DNA from: UTCFX2 sp963788145
GTDB taxonomy: Bacteria; Chloroflexota; Anaerolineae; Anaerolineales; UBA4823
Assembly: GCA_963788145.1 (NCBI GenBank)
Contig: CAWBFQ010000006.1
Location: 682,001-746,000 of the forward strand
Direction: 5' to 3'
DNA length: 64,000 nucleotides
Below the pieces are notes generated by a model. The model ran no database searches. It saw only the letters and a program-made list of their open reading frames with translations, and was not told the origin of the DNA. Position 1 is the stretch's first letter; every line of letters begins with the position of its first letter. Positions 10,118-18,450 of the stretch are shown here, piece by piece. The translations under genes were made by a program, and so were the position numbers.

Positions 10118-11220
10118 TCTTTGCCTCCTTCAGCGGATTTTTTCTTAGATTGATTGACGAGTGCAGCCCCGGCCGCCAGGATTGCGCCAGCAGCAGCTGC
10201 TCCGCCGACCGCGGTCAAAGTTGGTCGATCGACAGGCGCTGATTGCCCCTGGTAAAAACCGCCGCCATCCCAGAAATTTGGTTCCGAACATCCCAGGCAA
10301 GGGTGGCCGGATTGGATCGGGAATGATAGTCCCTGGTCCCATTTGATCGAAGCGCAGGCATTGTAGGTGGTTGGACCCTTGCAGCCCAGTTTATATAAGC
10401 ACCAGCCCTGGCGCGCACCCTCATCATCGAAGCTAAGGGCAAATTTCCCAGCCTCATAGAATGGACGGCGCAGGCAGCGATCATGGACAGTTTTGCCGTA
10501 AAAGGTTAACGGACGGTGCAAATCGTCCAATTCCGGCAGTGTACCGAAGATGACATAATGGGCAATCGTCCCCGTGGTCGCTTCGGGGATCGCCGGACAA
10601 CCGGGGATATTGATGACCGGTTTATCTTTGATGATTTCCCAGACGCCTTTGGCGTCTGTGGGATTTGGCTTGGCTTTGGGCAGCCCGCCGAACGCAGCGC
10701 AGTTGCCGGTTGCGATGATTGCGGCAGCCCCAGCAGCGGCTTCTTTCAGGATATCCATGGCTGAGCGCCCGCCAATGGCGCAATATTTGCCCTCAACAGG
10801 GATGCTGCCTTCGACAACCAGGACGTATTGACCGGCGTATTTTTGCATCGCGGCTCTTTTGGCTTCTTCGATCTGGAAACCGGCTGCGGCGGAGAGGGTC
10901 TCGTGGTATTCGATTGTCAGAGTATTTAATACCAGGTTTACGAGCGAAGGGGAAACCGAACGAGTGATTGCCTCGCTGCACCCGGCGCAATCCTGAAATT
11001 CCAACCAGATAACCGGCGCACGCGGTTTTGATTCGAGCGCCTTTGCCACGAAATGCGCCGGATCATACGCACTGCCAACGCCAGAAGTTAAACCGTTTGC
11101 AGCGGTGTAGGTGACGTCTTTTAATCCCAACGCTGCAGCCAGCATACCGCTCAGTTTCAGGAAATCACGTCGCGAAACACCTTGGCTTTTCAACTCCGCA
11201 TAAATTGATTTTTCAGCCAT
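10114..11220 (-). CDS. hynS: [NiFe]-hydrogenase small subunit with Tat signal
   Basis: Carries the three Fe-S clusters that pass electrons away from the NiFe site. The N-terminus has a twin-arginine motif, SRRDFLKLSG, and a hydrophobic segment, so the folded heterodimer is probably exported. Cluster motifs are visible: DCAGCSE for the proximal cluster, NIPGCPA, HDRCLRRPFYEAGKF and the C-terminal CLYKLGCKGP ... HPCLGCSEPNFWD. A hydrophobic Ala/Gly-rich segment with a lysine-rich end closes the 368-residue protein and probably anchors it in the membrane next to Isp1. It starts the structural hydrogenase genes, 50 bases after the lipoate-binding protein gene. Confidence 0.93.
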   Translation of the reverse strand: MAEKSIYAELKSQGVSRRDFLKLSGMLAAALGLKDVTYTAANGLTSGVGSAYDPAHFVAKALESKPRAPVIWLEFQDCAGCSEAITRSVSPSLVNLVLNTLTIEYHETLSAAAGFQIEEAKRAAMQKYAGQYVLVVEGSIPVEGKYCAIGGRSAMDILKEAAAGAAAIIATGNCAAFGGLPKAKPNPTDAKGVWEIIKDKPVINIPGCPAIPEATTGTIAHYVIFGTLPELDDLHRPLTFYGKTVHDRCLRRPFYEAGKFALSFDDEGARQGWCLYKLGCKGPTTYNACASIKWDQGLSFPIQSGHPCLGCSEPNFWDGGGFYQGQSAPVDRPTLTAVGGAAAAGAILAAGAALVNQSKKKSAEGGKE

Positions 11221-11270
11221 TACTCCTCCTTTGGGTACTCACAATCGAATGGGAAATTCTTATCCCGGTG

Positions 11271-11717
11271 TCAGTCGCAGGAGACTCCATCTGCCTCAAG
11301 CTTGGCCTGATAAGCAGCCAAGCCCTCAGCTCCGGTGACCAGTTTGCCCTTATCAGCTTCCCAATTGGATGGCTTCATCTCAGCAACCCAACCCTCACCA
11401 TAAGGATCAGCAACTGCGATATTTGGGTCAGCTGCCAGTTTATCATTGGCTCGCACCAGCACCCCGGTGATTGGGGCAGGCACTGGGCCAACAAATTTAC
11501 TGCTTTCCACGGTTGCAAGGCTCTTGCCCTGGAGCACTTCTTGCCCAATATTTTTTGTTTTGACGGTGATGGCTGCCAGCTTGCCCCCAGCCAGTTTGGT
11601 GGCGACTGAGGTCATGCCGACCCGGACCAACCCATCTTCCATTGGCTTAGCCCAGACGTGCTTCTCGATCATATAATAGCAATCTTCGGGTAAATTACAT
11701 CCGCGAATAGTGGTCAT
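11271..11717 (-). CDS. Lipoate-binding GcvH-like protein (LbpA-type)
   Basis: A 148-residue H-protein fold. The motif VESSKFVGPVPAPITG marks the lipoylated lysine (Lys74), and DPYGEGWVAEM is typical of GcvH. Unlike a glycine-cleavage H protein it has an N-terminal extension with two cysteines, RGCNLPEDCYYMIEKHVW (Cys7, Cys13). That start resembles the lipoate-binding proteins (LbpA) of the sHdr sulfur-oxidation pathway. No gcvT, gcvP or lpd lies nearby. Its neighbours are dsrE and the hydrogenase genes, and a lipoate ligase is encoded downstream. I infer a carrier of sulfur or reducing equivalents rather than a glycine-cleavage role. Confidence 0.8.
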   Translation of the reverse strand: MTTIRGCNLPEDCYYMIEKHVWAKPMEDGLVRVGMTSVATKLAGGKLAAITVKTKNIGQEVLQGKSLATVESSKFVGPVPAPITGVLVRANDKLAADPNIAVADPYGEGWVAEMKPSNWEADKGKLVTGAEGLAAYQAKLEADGVSCD

Positions 11718-11739
11718 TAGTTTCCTCCTGAAAATTGTT

Positions 11740-12108
11740 TTAGAAAGTAAGGACTGTCTTACTATCTTCTGCTGCTTGCCACATGAAAGCGCCGCCGACC
11801 ATTTTCACGCCATCAATCAGGTCTGCGGGTGTCAGGTCATGAAGTTCGGTCGAGGCTGTGCAGGCGGTGAATTGAACCCCAGCTTCCATTGCTTCCTGCA
11901 GGAACTCGCTGACCGGTTTTCCTCCAGACTTTGGATAGATCGTCTCGGCCATGCCTTTCTTGAGTAGAAGGGTGCCGTCTATGGTGAAGAACATGGTTAC
12001 TTCATAATCCATCGCAACCGCCAGGCTGGCAAAAAAGAACGGTGTTGCGCAGCGGCGCGGGGTTTCCGGTCCGCTTGTCATGATGATAAGAACTTTATCG
12101 TCTGCCAT
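11740..12108 (-). CDS. DsrE-family sulfur-carrier protein
   Basis: A 122-residue DsrE/DsrF-like protein. The opening KVLIIMTSGPETPRRC, FFFASLAVAMDYEVTMFF and the Cys83 motif FTACTAS are typical; Cys20 may also be reactive. Related proteins accept sulfane sulfur as a persulfide and hand it to TusA or DsrC-type carriers. It lies 22 bases from the lipoate-binding protein gene and 30 bases after the DsrE2-like gene. The final YTADF-like region contains GGAFMWQAAEDSKTVLTF, similar to its neighbour, suggesting an ancient duplication. Confidence 0.8.
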   Translation of the reverse strand: MADDKVLIIMTSGPETPRRCATPFFFASLAVAMDYEVTMFFTIDGTLLLKKGMAETIYPKSGGKPVSEFLQEAMEAGVQFTACTASTELHDLTPADLIDGVKMVGGAFMWQAAEDSKTVLTF

Positions 12109-12138
12109 AATTCACTCCTTTTATTGGAAATTTTGTTA

Positions 12139-12609
12139 TCAGAAGGACAATGCAATCGCATCATCGCTGGCGTATTCCAGGAATGTAGCAGCGCCGCCGA
12201 TCTCAACCCCATCGATCAGATCCTCTTTCTTAATGCCCATCACATCCATGCTCATCTGACAGGCGATCAAGCGCACACCAAATTCCTGCGCCATAGTCAA
12301 CAACTCGCTTAGCTTCGCTACATTCGCTTTTTTCATCATGCCATTCATCATCGTGGTTGCCAGGGCGGTCATACCAGGCAGCATGCCGATGATATTTGGG
12401 ACAGGCATGGGCATCGCCGGATTGGCAATAGGAGCTACCTGGAGTTTATCGGCATTTCCTACCTTAAGGATTTCGATGCCATAGAAAGTAAAGAATATGG
12501 CAGCCTCCATATCCATCGCAACTGCGGCAGTGGCAAGGATCAGCGGCGGGTACGCTGCGTCCATTGTGCCATGTGCAGAGATCATCGCTAATCGGTTGGC
12601 TTTTGACAT
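12139..12609 (-). CDS. DsrE2-like (DsrE/F/DrsH-fold) sulfur-transfer protein
   Basis: A 156-residue protein of the DsrE2 group, with AMISAHGTMDAAYPPLILATAAVAM-type opening and a central Met-rich, moderately hydrophobic insertion (PMPVPNIIGMLPGMTAL). The conserved Cys117 lies in LIACQMSMDVMG. DsrE2 proteins commonly sit beside TusA and rhodanese genes and are membrane-associated persulfide carriers. Here tusA lies 247 bp upstream and dsrE directly downstream. Sulfur relay is inferred from family and neighbours. Confidence 0.8.
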   Translation of the reverse strand: MSKANRLAMISAHGTMDAAYPPLILATAAVAMDMEAAIFFTFYGIEILKVGNADKLQVAPIANPAMPMPVPNIIGMLPGMTALATTMMNGMMKKANVAKLSELLTMAQEFGVRLIACQMSMDVMGIKKEDLIDGVEIGGAATFLEYASDDAIALSF

Positions 12610-12855
12610 TTTTTATCCCTTTCTTTTCTGTCTTAAAGGCGAAACATTGATCGCACGGTCGCTTCTGAAATCAAAGTGGCTGTGCCGACGATAGAACGTC
12701 TTTTGGCTGGAATCCTATCCGGCCCTCCACAGCAATAGCCATCACAGATGTACTAGTGGTCTATTCTGGACCCTTTGGGTAATAGGTGCGCATCAGGAAA
12801 ATGAGATCTTAGGATTACATTGACCATTGATCCAAAAACCACACTTGTATGATTG

Positions 12856-13092
12856 TTACTTTACCTTCTTGATAAAGAAAATAAACTTATCACCATCCTG
12901 CTCATAACCAAGCAATTCCTGTCCGGTTTTAGACGACCAGGCGTTGACATCTGGTACGGATCCCGGGTCGGTTGCGATCATCTTCAGAACCTGACCAACC
13001 TGTAATCCATCGACGGCTTTCTTGGTTTTCAAGATGGGCATTGGACAGGCTAAACCGCTACAATCCAGTGTTTGATCAAATGGGTAAGACAT
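12856..13092 (-). CDS. tusA: TusA-family sulfurtransferase
   Basis: A 78-residue TusA protein with the diagnostic motif CSGLACPMPI (Cys11 and the reactive Cys16 of CPxP). TusA carries persulfide sulfur between enzymes, for tRNA thiolation, molybdopterin synthesis or dissimilatory sulfur metabolism. Its placement with dsrE2, dsrE and a lipoate-binding protein points to a dissimilatory relay. It is 74 bp downstream of the PocR-type regulator gene. The 246 bp between its stop and dsrE2 contain no gene I can recognise. Confidence 0.9.
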   Translation of the reverse strand: MSYPFDQTLDCSGLACPMPILKTKKAVDGLQVGQVLKMIATDPGSVPDVNAWSSKTGQELLGYEQDGDKFIFFIKKVK

Positions 13093-13166
13093 CAGTATCT
13101 CCTCTCGAAATTGGTGAAAAAACGAGACATCTCGAAATATTTTGGATGAGATCCCGAGATAATCCT

Positions 13167-13916
13167 CTATTTAGCTTCCAGTGTGCTCATAGCAGCAATT
13201 TTTCTGAGCCGGCCAAGCAGCGCAGATCGTTCATGACCGATATCTTCGAAGGTGTGAGCGACCCGCTCCAGCCAGGCGCCGATCTGATTACGATTACGAG
13301 CGTCCAGCAAAGGAATTTTGCGGGCAGCGGTTGATAACGCTCCGGCATTGATTTGATGCTCGCCTGCCAAATGCTGGATGCGGTCGGCCTCCTCGCCCAG
13401 TTCGGGTGGATGAGCATAGAACTGGCCTGCAATCAACACCGCAGTTTTTTTGCCTTCAATCTCGATTTGGGCGCAGGCATATTGCAGCCCGGCGTGACAG
13501 GTAAAAAAAGTGGGATTCTTACCCGGTTTTTCGGCCAAATTCTGCCAGGATTTCATGCAGGCTGACCGGCCGGATGGACTATTTTGAATCAATTGGCAAA
13601 AGCTGCCCATATTGCTGACATGAGTAAGCGGTTCACCCTGTGCGGAAGTGGTGACCGAACCGATCTCAGCCACCTCGGAAAAGACATCCTGGATGGCCTG
13701 GATGCAATGGATAGGCAATACCTGCAATGGAGGTAAACTTTTCTCTGCAACTGCATGGTTACCAGAGAGCATGGATTCCACTTCCTGGCGTGAAAATCGC
13801 CACTGCTGGCCTATCTTGACCCCGACCAGGCGTCCATCGTTTAACATACGATAGATCGTGGTTCTGTCTACCTGTAATAAATCTTGAACCTGTTTTGTAG
13901 TCAGGAGTTCATCCAT
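13167..13916 (-). CDS. Excisionase-type HTH regulator with PocR sensor domain
   Basis: Residues 1-50 form a MerR/excisionase-like HTH (TTKQVQDLLQVDRTTIYRML ... WRFSRQEVESML). Residues about 70-190 form a PocR domain, a sensory module with conserved cysteines, here SFCQLI, SACMKSW and FTCHAGL. I start at the ATG at 13916; an upstream in-frame TTG at 13937 lacks support. It heads the minus-strand run tusA - dsrE2 - dsrE - lbpA - hydrogenase and is its probable regulator. The cysteines could sense redox state or bind a metal or a small ligand (inference). Three 10-bp direct repeats lie 25-54 bp upstream of the start. Confidence 0.8.
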   Translation of the reverse strand: MDELLTTKQVQDLLQVDRTTIYRMLNDGRLVGVKIGQQWRFSRQEVESMLSGNHAVAEKSLPPLQVLPIHCIQAIQDVFSEVAEIGSVTTSAQGEPLTHVSNMGSFCQLIQNSPSGRSACMKSWQNLAEKPGKNPTFFTCHAGLQYACAQIEIEGKKTAVLIAGQFYAHPPELGEEADRIQHLAGEHQINAGALSTAARKIPLLDARNRNQIGAWLERVAHTFEDIGHERSALLGRLRKIAAMSTLEAK

Positions 13917-13940
13917 TTTGTTTACATTATGGCGCAATAG

Positions 13941-13970
13941 AATGCTATAGTATGCTATACGTTGCTATAG
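13941..13970. promoter_or_regulatory. Three 10-bp direct repeats, candidate operator of the PocR-type regulator
   Basis: AATGCTATAG, TATGCTATAC and GTTGCTATAG follow one another without gaps, sharing the core TGCTATA at an exact 10-bp period. A further inverted copy of the core, CTATAGCA, is at 14007-14014. The period equals one DNA turn, so all copies face the same side. Excisionase-fold regulators such as BldC bind head-to-tail on direct repeats of about this spacing. The site sits directly upstream of the regulator gene, consistent with autoregulation. Confidence 0.55.
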
Positions 13971-13989
13971 TAGCAGGAAATAGCATAAA

Positions 13990-14029
13990 TAAAAAGCGAC
14001 ATTTGTCTATAGCAAATATGACAAATGTC
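13990..14029 (-). terminator. Intrinsic terminator after the histidine kinase gene
   Basis: GACATTTGTC (13998-14007) and GACAAATGTC (14020-14029) are perfect reverse complements around a 12-nt loop. On the minus strand the stem is followed by GCTTTTTATTTA. It begins at the kinase stop codon, so it probably ends the two-component operon before the regulator and hydrogenase region. The stem is AT-rich, hence moderate strength. Confidence 0.6.
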
Positions 14030-15462
14030 ACATTAAGTGATCGCTGGAACCTACAGGCAGCCAGGCGGTAAATACACTGCCTGTCCCGAGTGTGCTTTCG
14101 ACGGTGATGTTTCCCCCATGTGCAACCGCCATGTCCTGGGCAATGCTCAGACCAAGCCCCATTCCTTGTTTGACCCGTTTTCCATGCGAACCTTGATAAA
14201 AGGGTTGGAAGATCTTCTTTTGTTCCTCTGGCGGGATACCCGGCCCTGAATCTTCGAAACGAATCCAGACCTGTCCGGCTTGTACCCCCGTATCGACTCG
14301 AACCGAACCACCCCCGAGGGTATATTTGACCGCGTTGCTTGCCAGGTTGCCAATCACCTGGGCAAAGCGAACCTTATCGATGGAAACCTCTGGTAGGGTA
14401 GGATCAATTTTCACTTGCCAGTTCAGATGTTTTTCCAGGGCGGCTTCCTGCCAGGGGATTAACAGACGCGCCAGCCAATCGCCAAGCTCGACTGGTTCGT
14501 ATTTCAATTCAAGCGGACCGAGCACCTGGTCGTGCAGGTGGGCCAGGTCATTCAGAATACCTTGCAGGCGGGCTGTTTCTTCATCCATCCCGGTGGTCAG
14601 CTCCTGAAAGAGTTGGGGATCAGAGGCTGCCCCGCGAAGTCAAGGCCTGGATGGCGGATCGCAGCGCTCCTAGTGGGCGGCCAAGTTCGTGGACCAGGTT
14701 GGCGAGCAATTGGCGCCGGGATTGCTCCAGGCTATGCAGGCGAGTGACCAGGACATTCACTTCCCGTACCAGTCCGCGGATCTCATCTGGACCTTGCTCA
14801 ATCAACACATCGCTGCGCTCGCCGCGGGCCAGGCTGCGGATGGCGCTGGTCACTTTCTGGATTGGCCGGCTGATGCTTAATGCCAGGAGCGAACCGAGCA
14901 GAGCCCCACCCAGCAGCCCGCCGACCGCAACCAGGATGCTGATCCAGCGCATCTGTCGAAAGAGATCGGTCAGGGATGTTTCGAAATAGGTCATCCATAG
15001 AATCCCGATCGGTTGGCTGCCGCGCACCGTTACCGGAGACAATACGCTGATCGAGTAGGGTTTGGTTGGCAACAGGGAATTGCTGGTCAGAAGCACATCT
15101 TCACCGCTCTGGGCGCGCTCTAGCCCTGGGAGATGGATTTTTTGACCGGCCTGAGCCAGGAAATCTGGGTCATTGGAATAGGCGATTGTGCCGTCAGGTT
15201 CCAGATATACCAGCCGTACCTGTGGATTGGGCTGCAACTGAAGCAGGTAGAGTTGTAAGCTGCGCTGATCGCCATAGGTCAGGTAATCCAGGCGGGCCAC
15301 CTCGGTCAGCAGACGGGCATCGCTTAACAAATCCTGGGCTAACCTGGGGAGCAGCAAACGGGTTTCGAACAGGTAGGATAGGGCAATATACAACAGCGGT
15401 ACGACCATGACCAACGGCAAGATATGGCTGAGGATCAGGCGTTCGCGCAGCGAGCGGAACAT
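14028..15462 (-). CDS. Sensor histidine kinase, split by one frameshift
   Basis: The first frame (15462 to about 14640) gives an N-terminal membrane segment, a periplasmic sensor region of about 130 residues, a second membrane segment, a HAMP linker and the H-box LLANLVHELGRPLG with His258. The second frame (to 14028) gives the ATPase domain: N-box NLASNAVKYT, DSGPGIP, GMGLGLSIA. The break is at a run of four Gs near 14634-14637; three restore the frame (…TSRAASDPQLFQEL…). It begins six bases after the response regulator gene, its cognate partner. The signal is unknown. Confidence 0.82.
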
Positions 15463-15468
15463 GATGGA

Positions 15469-16167
15469 TCAGACCTCCACGGGAAGAAATTTATAGCCCA
15501 CACCGCGCACGGTTACAATCCGCGCTGGCCGATTCGGAATAGTCTCGATCTTTTCACGCAGCCAGCGAATATGAACATAAACGACCTGCGGCTGACCGAC
15601 AAACTCGGCTCCCCACACGCGCGCCAGCAGATCATCGGTGGTAATCACCACGCCCGGCTGTAGCGCGAAGGCGTGCAGCAAGTCGAATTCACGTGGGCTC
15701 AGCTCAACCGGGCGACCGGCAACTTTGACGATGTGGGCGGCCGGATCGATGGTCAGATCGCCGACCTGAAGCGAGGCAGGGGCGGAGTTGGGGGTTGAGT
15801 TTCGTTCCTGGCGGCGTAAGACGACTTTGATGCGCGCCAGCAACACATCCAGGTCGAATGGTTTGGTGACATAATCATCCGCGCCTAATTCAAGGCCGAG
15901 CACTTCATCCAACTCGCGCCGGCGAGAAGTGAGAAAGACGACCGGCGCAGCCAACAGATCTTTAAATCGGTGAAGCGCTTCCAGCCCATCCATACCGGGC
16001 AAACCGATGTCCAATAGCACCAGATCTGGCGGGTCTCGTTGAGCCAGTTCGAGAGCATTTTCGGCGTTTGCCGCGCTGCTGGTGCGATATCCGCTTTGTT
16101 CCAGGTTGAAAGAAAGGCTGCGGCGCATCAATGCATCATCGTCAACGAGTAGAAGGTGTTTGGGCAT
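15469..16167 (-). CDS. OmpR-family response regulator
   Basis: A 232-residue regulator with a receiver domain (acidic pocket VDDD, phospho-acceptor Asp53 in VLLDIGLPG, Lys in YVTKPFD) and a C-terminal winged helix ending in RWLREKIETIP ... TVRGVGYKF, typical of OmpR/PhoB. It is encoded just ahead of the split histidine kinase, forming a standard two-component pair. Neither the sensor region nor the context names the signal, though the downstream hydrogenase/sulfur cluster makes a redox or sulfur cue possible. Confidence 0.92.
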   Translation of the reverse strand: MPKHLLLVDDDALMRRSLSFNLEQSGYRTSSAANAENALELAQRDPPDLVLLDIGLPGMDGLEALHRFKDLLAAPVVFLTSRRRELDEVLGLELGADDYVTKPFDLDVLLARIKVVLRRQERNSTPNSAPASLQVGDLTIDPAAHIVKVAGRPVELSPREFDLLHAFALQPGVVITTDDLLARVWGAEFVGQPQVVYVHIRWLREKIETIPNRPARIVTVRGVGYKFLPVEV

Positions 16168-16302
16168 AGCGGTTTGATTTTACTCGATATTTGCAACCTG
16201 AAAGCAAAAATGAAAGGTTCCTTGAGAATGCGTTACTTCTAAATGAACAGGAAAATAGGACTGGGTCCGATCCGGCCAATCTTGCTGAGGCGCGTGCTCC
16301 GA

Positions 16303-16733
16303 CTATTGACCTGGCAGCACGATTTTAATTGGGATTGAAACGGTTATATGATTTGCTGCACAAACTCGGGTTGGATGTTTGAATAGATACGCAGATCTAA
16401 CATCAGCAGTAGACGGGAGGGGCTCCATCCAACGTGTCGAAGGCTGGGTGACTGCCTGGACGACGGCTTCGTAATATTGCCGGTCGCGCCGAATTTGGCG
16501 CAGCGCTTTACGGGACAAAGAATCGTCTAAATGATTGTTTCGGCCCGGTAGCCAGATCCACTCGACGAAAAAAAAACCGGCGAGCCAGTCTGACGGCCCG
16601 CCGGTAAAGAGGTTTCACGCTCTGCGCGTTGACTTGAGAAGCGCCGCACATCTGATCGATCACGCTTTTAGCGTCTCCATAAACCAGGATGGATTCATCC
16701 TGGATGGCGAAATCCTGGAGAGCATCCAGTCCT
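16303..16733 (-). pseudogene. RNase HI-like C-terminal fragment, frameshifted
   Basis: In two frames joined at a T9 run (plus-strand A run, 16568-16576) the minus strand reads as the second half of an RNase HI-type domain. Upstream of the run are LVYGDAKSVIDQMCG and LYRRAVRLARRF; after it come VEWIWLPGRNNHLDDSLSRKAL, matching the family pattern GDS..V..Q.., then ..W.PR..N..AD.L...A. The N-terminal half with the first catalytic Asp is missing and replaced by the membrane-protein fragment at 16734-17114. I read it as a remnant or an assembly junction; a functional protein is unlikely as it stands. Confidence 0.5.
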
Positions 16734-17114
16734 TCAATCGAAAATAATCAGCGCTGTAGGAGCGCCCCCAAGCCACATCGTCACCCAGGCAAATACAGCA
16801 CTGGCCAGGGTAAGCGCCATCGGACGGATGCGCTGCTCTCGGCGGCGGATATGGAAATCGGTTATCTCACCTTGATGCACCTTCCAAAGGATATAAACAA
16901 CTGGCAGCAGAACTGTCATGCTAAGATGATACCCAGACCAAAGCCAGGCTTTTGAATCTTGGATGTGCCAGGTTGCGATCAAAATCCCGCTTAATGCCAT
17001 CAATGGCGGACTGAGCAAGTCGGAAATCCACTTTGCCAGCCTCTCATCCCAACCCTCATCAATCGGAATGGTATTGGATGGAATGGCTGTATCGATTTCT
17101 GGATTATATTGCAT
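16734..17114 (-). CDS. Truncated PAP2-like integral membrane protein
   Basis: A 126-residue product with three or four hydrophobic segments and the sequence GEITDFHIRRREQRIRPM, which resembles the first third of PAP2-superfamily phosphatases of the type found in Chloroflexota and cyanobacteria. The phosphatase motifs (KxxxxxxRP, PSGH, SRxxxxxHxxxD) expected later are absent, because the frame stops and RNase H-like sequence takes over. It is probably a broken gene or one end of a misjoin. Family assignment is tentative. Confidence 0.4.
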   Translation of the reverse strand: MQYNPEIDTAIPSNTIPIDEGWDERLAKWISDLLSPPLMALSGILIATWHIQDSKAWLWSGYHLSMTVLLPVVYILWKVHQGEITDFHIRRREQRIRPMALTLASAVFAWVTMWLGGAPTALIIFD

Positions 17115-17261
17115 GTAGATGCTCCTTCATATTTCGTCATTAATGCACAGTAAAAGCAATTCTTCGGCTAGGGTTAACATGAATCCCATTCTAGCAGACC
17201 AGGGTTATCTGCAGATTATGGCGGAGTTAATGCTTGTTAACCAATCGATTGTGTAAGTAAA

Positions 17262-18428
17262 TCAGGATTTATTACAAAGTATCGTCTCCAGAGCCTGGAT
17301 CAAAGCGTCGATATCGCTCTGATCGTTATATGCCTGGATCGAAATGCGGATAAACTTAAACGAGTTCCAATCTATCAGTGGGATTTCTATTTGGTGTTCT
17401 GAATACAGACGTTGTTTGAAGGGGATGATATCCGTATTTTGAGGGATTGGCGCGATCCCCATCTGGTGGAATAAATGCGAATCCAGTGGGTAGAGTGGCT
17501 CTTTGTCAACCAGTTCGCAGATGCGTTGGATGGCTGTGGTCAATAATTGATGGCAGTCTTTGCGGACCTGTTCCCAATTGTGATCGTGCATAAACTGGAT
17601 CGCCGTCGGGACCGCCAACGCCGCGGCAGGGTCGTGCGTTCCAGTCCACTGCAGGTAGTCAATATATTGTGAACCTGTGCTGGTTTGAGCTGTGGCATGA
17701 TAACCCCAGCTCACGATCAAAGGCTCGATCAGGTTTTGAACCTTCGGATGAGTGTATAAGAAACCGGCTCCTTTTGGGGCAAGCATCCACTTGTGGCAAT
17801 TCCCGGTATAGAAATCTGCGCCGAGTTCATCCAGATCGAGCGGGATCTGGCCGGGTGCGTGTGCGCCGTCGATAATGCTCAAGATCCCAGCCTGGCGCGC
17901 CAAATCGCAAATCTCTTTTACTGGTAGACACAGCGCAGTAGGCGATGTGATATGGCTAAGATAAATTACCCGCGTACGTTCGGTGATCCCCTCTCGCAAA
18001 CAGTCGAGGATTTGAGCATTGGTTTGAATGGGTAGAGGGATGGGTTGGCGGATATAGACTGCCCCCGTTTTTTGGGTGATAAATTCCCAGGTGTAATCGC
18101 ACGCCCCGTATTCATGATCGGTAGCAAGGATCTCATCCCCCGGCGAAAGAGAAAGCGAGCGGGCAACAATATTCACCCCATGAGTGGCGTTTGGTACAAA
18201 AGCCAGGTTATCTGCAGAAGTGTTGAGATATTGACCTAATGCCTGGCGCGCCTGGAGCGCATATTCCGGCAGGTCGCGGCTTAAAAAAGCGACTGGCTGT
18301 TGCTCGAGTTTTAACTGCCAGGCCTGGTAAACCTCGAATACCGGCCGTGGACATGCTCCAAAGGAGCCGTGGTTGAGAAAGTGAATTGTCGGATCCAGAA
18401 GAAAAATAGGCTTTAGCTTATTTAGCAT
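17262..18428 (-). CDS. Class V PLP-dependent aminotransferase / isopenicillin-N-epimerase-like
   Basis: A 388-residue class V fold-type I PLP enzyme. The opening LNHGSFGACPRPVFEVYQ is typical of the isopenicillin-N epimerase-like group. PNATHGVNIVARSLSLSPGD, IDGAHAPGQIPLDLDELGAD and the PLP-lysine motif GNCHKWMLAPKGAGFLY follow in the usual order. Such proteins include desulfurases, epimerases and lyases, so the reaction cannot be named. It lies 22 bases after the SorC regulator gene, at the end of the dhaKL operon. No C-terminal persulfide loop cysteine typical of NifS/SufS is obvious. Confidence 0.8.
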   Translation of the reverse strand: MLNKLKPIFLLDPTIHFLNHGSFGACPRPVFEVYQAWQLKLEQQPVAFLSRDLPEYALQARQALGQYLNTSADNLAFVPNATHGVNIVARSLSLSPGDEILATDHEYGACDYTWEFITQKTGAVYIRQPIPLPIQTNAQILDCLREGITERTRVIYLSHITSPTALCLPVKEICDLARQAGILSIIDGAHAPGQIPLDLDELGADFYTGNCHKWMLAPKGAGFLYTHPKVQNLIEPLIVSWGYHATAQTSTGSQYIDYLQWTGTHDPAAALAVPTAIQFMHDHNWEQVRKDCHQLLTTAIQRICELVDKEPLYPLDSHLFHQMGIAPIPQNTDIIPFKQRLYSEHQIEIPLIDWNSFKFIRISIQAYNDQSDIDALIQALETILCNKS

Positions 18429-18450
18429 TTAAATGATGATCTTAATTCGG

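Noticed and set aside
11271..11717. Ordinary glycine cleavage H protein
   Set aside because: No gcvT, gcvP or lpd nearby, and the N-terminal cysteine-containing extension and sulfur-carrier neighbours point to an LbpA-type protein.
8158..13092. A complete sHdr sulfur-oxidation operon
   Set aside because: Only TusA, DsrE-type, lipoate-binding and HdrD-like proteins are present; sHdrA, sHdrB1/B2, sHdrC1/C2 and the conserved hyp gene are missing.
16568..16605. GC-rich hairpin with T9 on the minus strand, at first sight an excellent intrinsic terminator
   Set aside because: RNase HI-like coding sequence reads through it on both sides (LYRRAVRLARRF before, VEWIWLPGRNN after), so I treat it as part of a gene fragment. 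A terminator role is not excluded.
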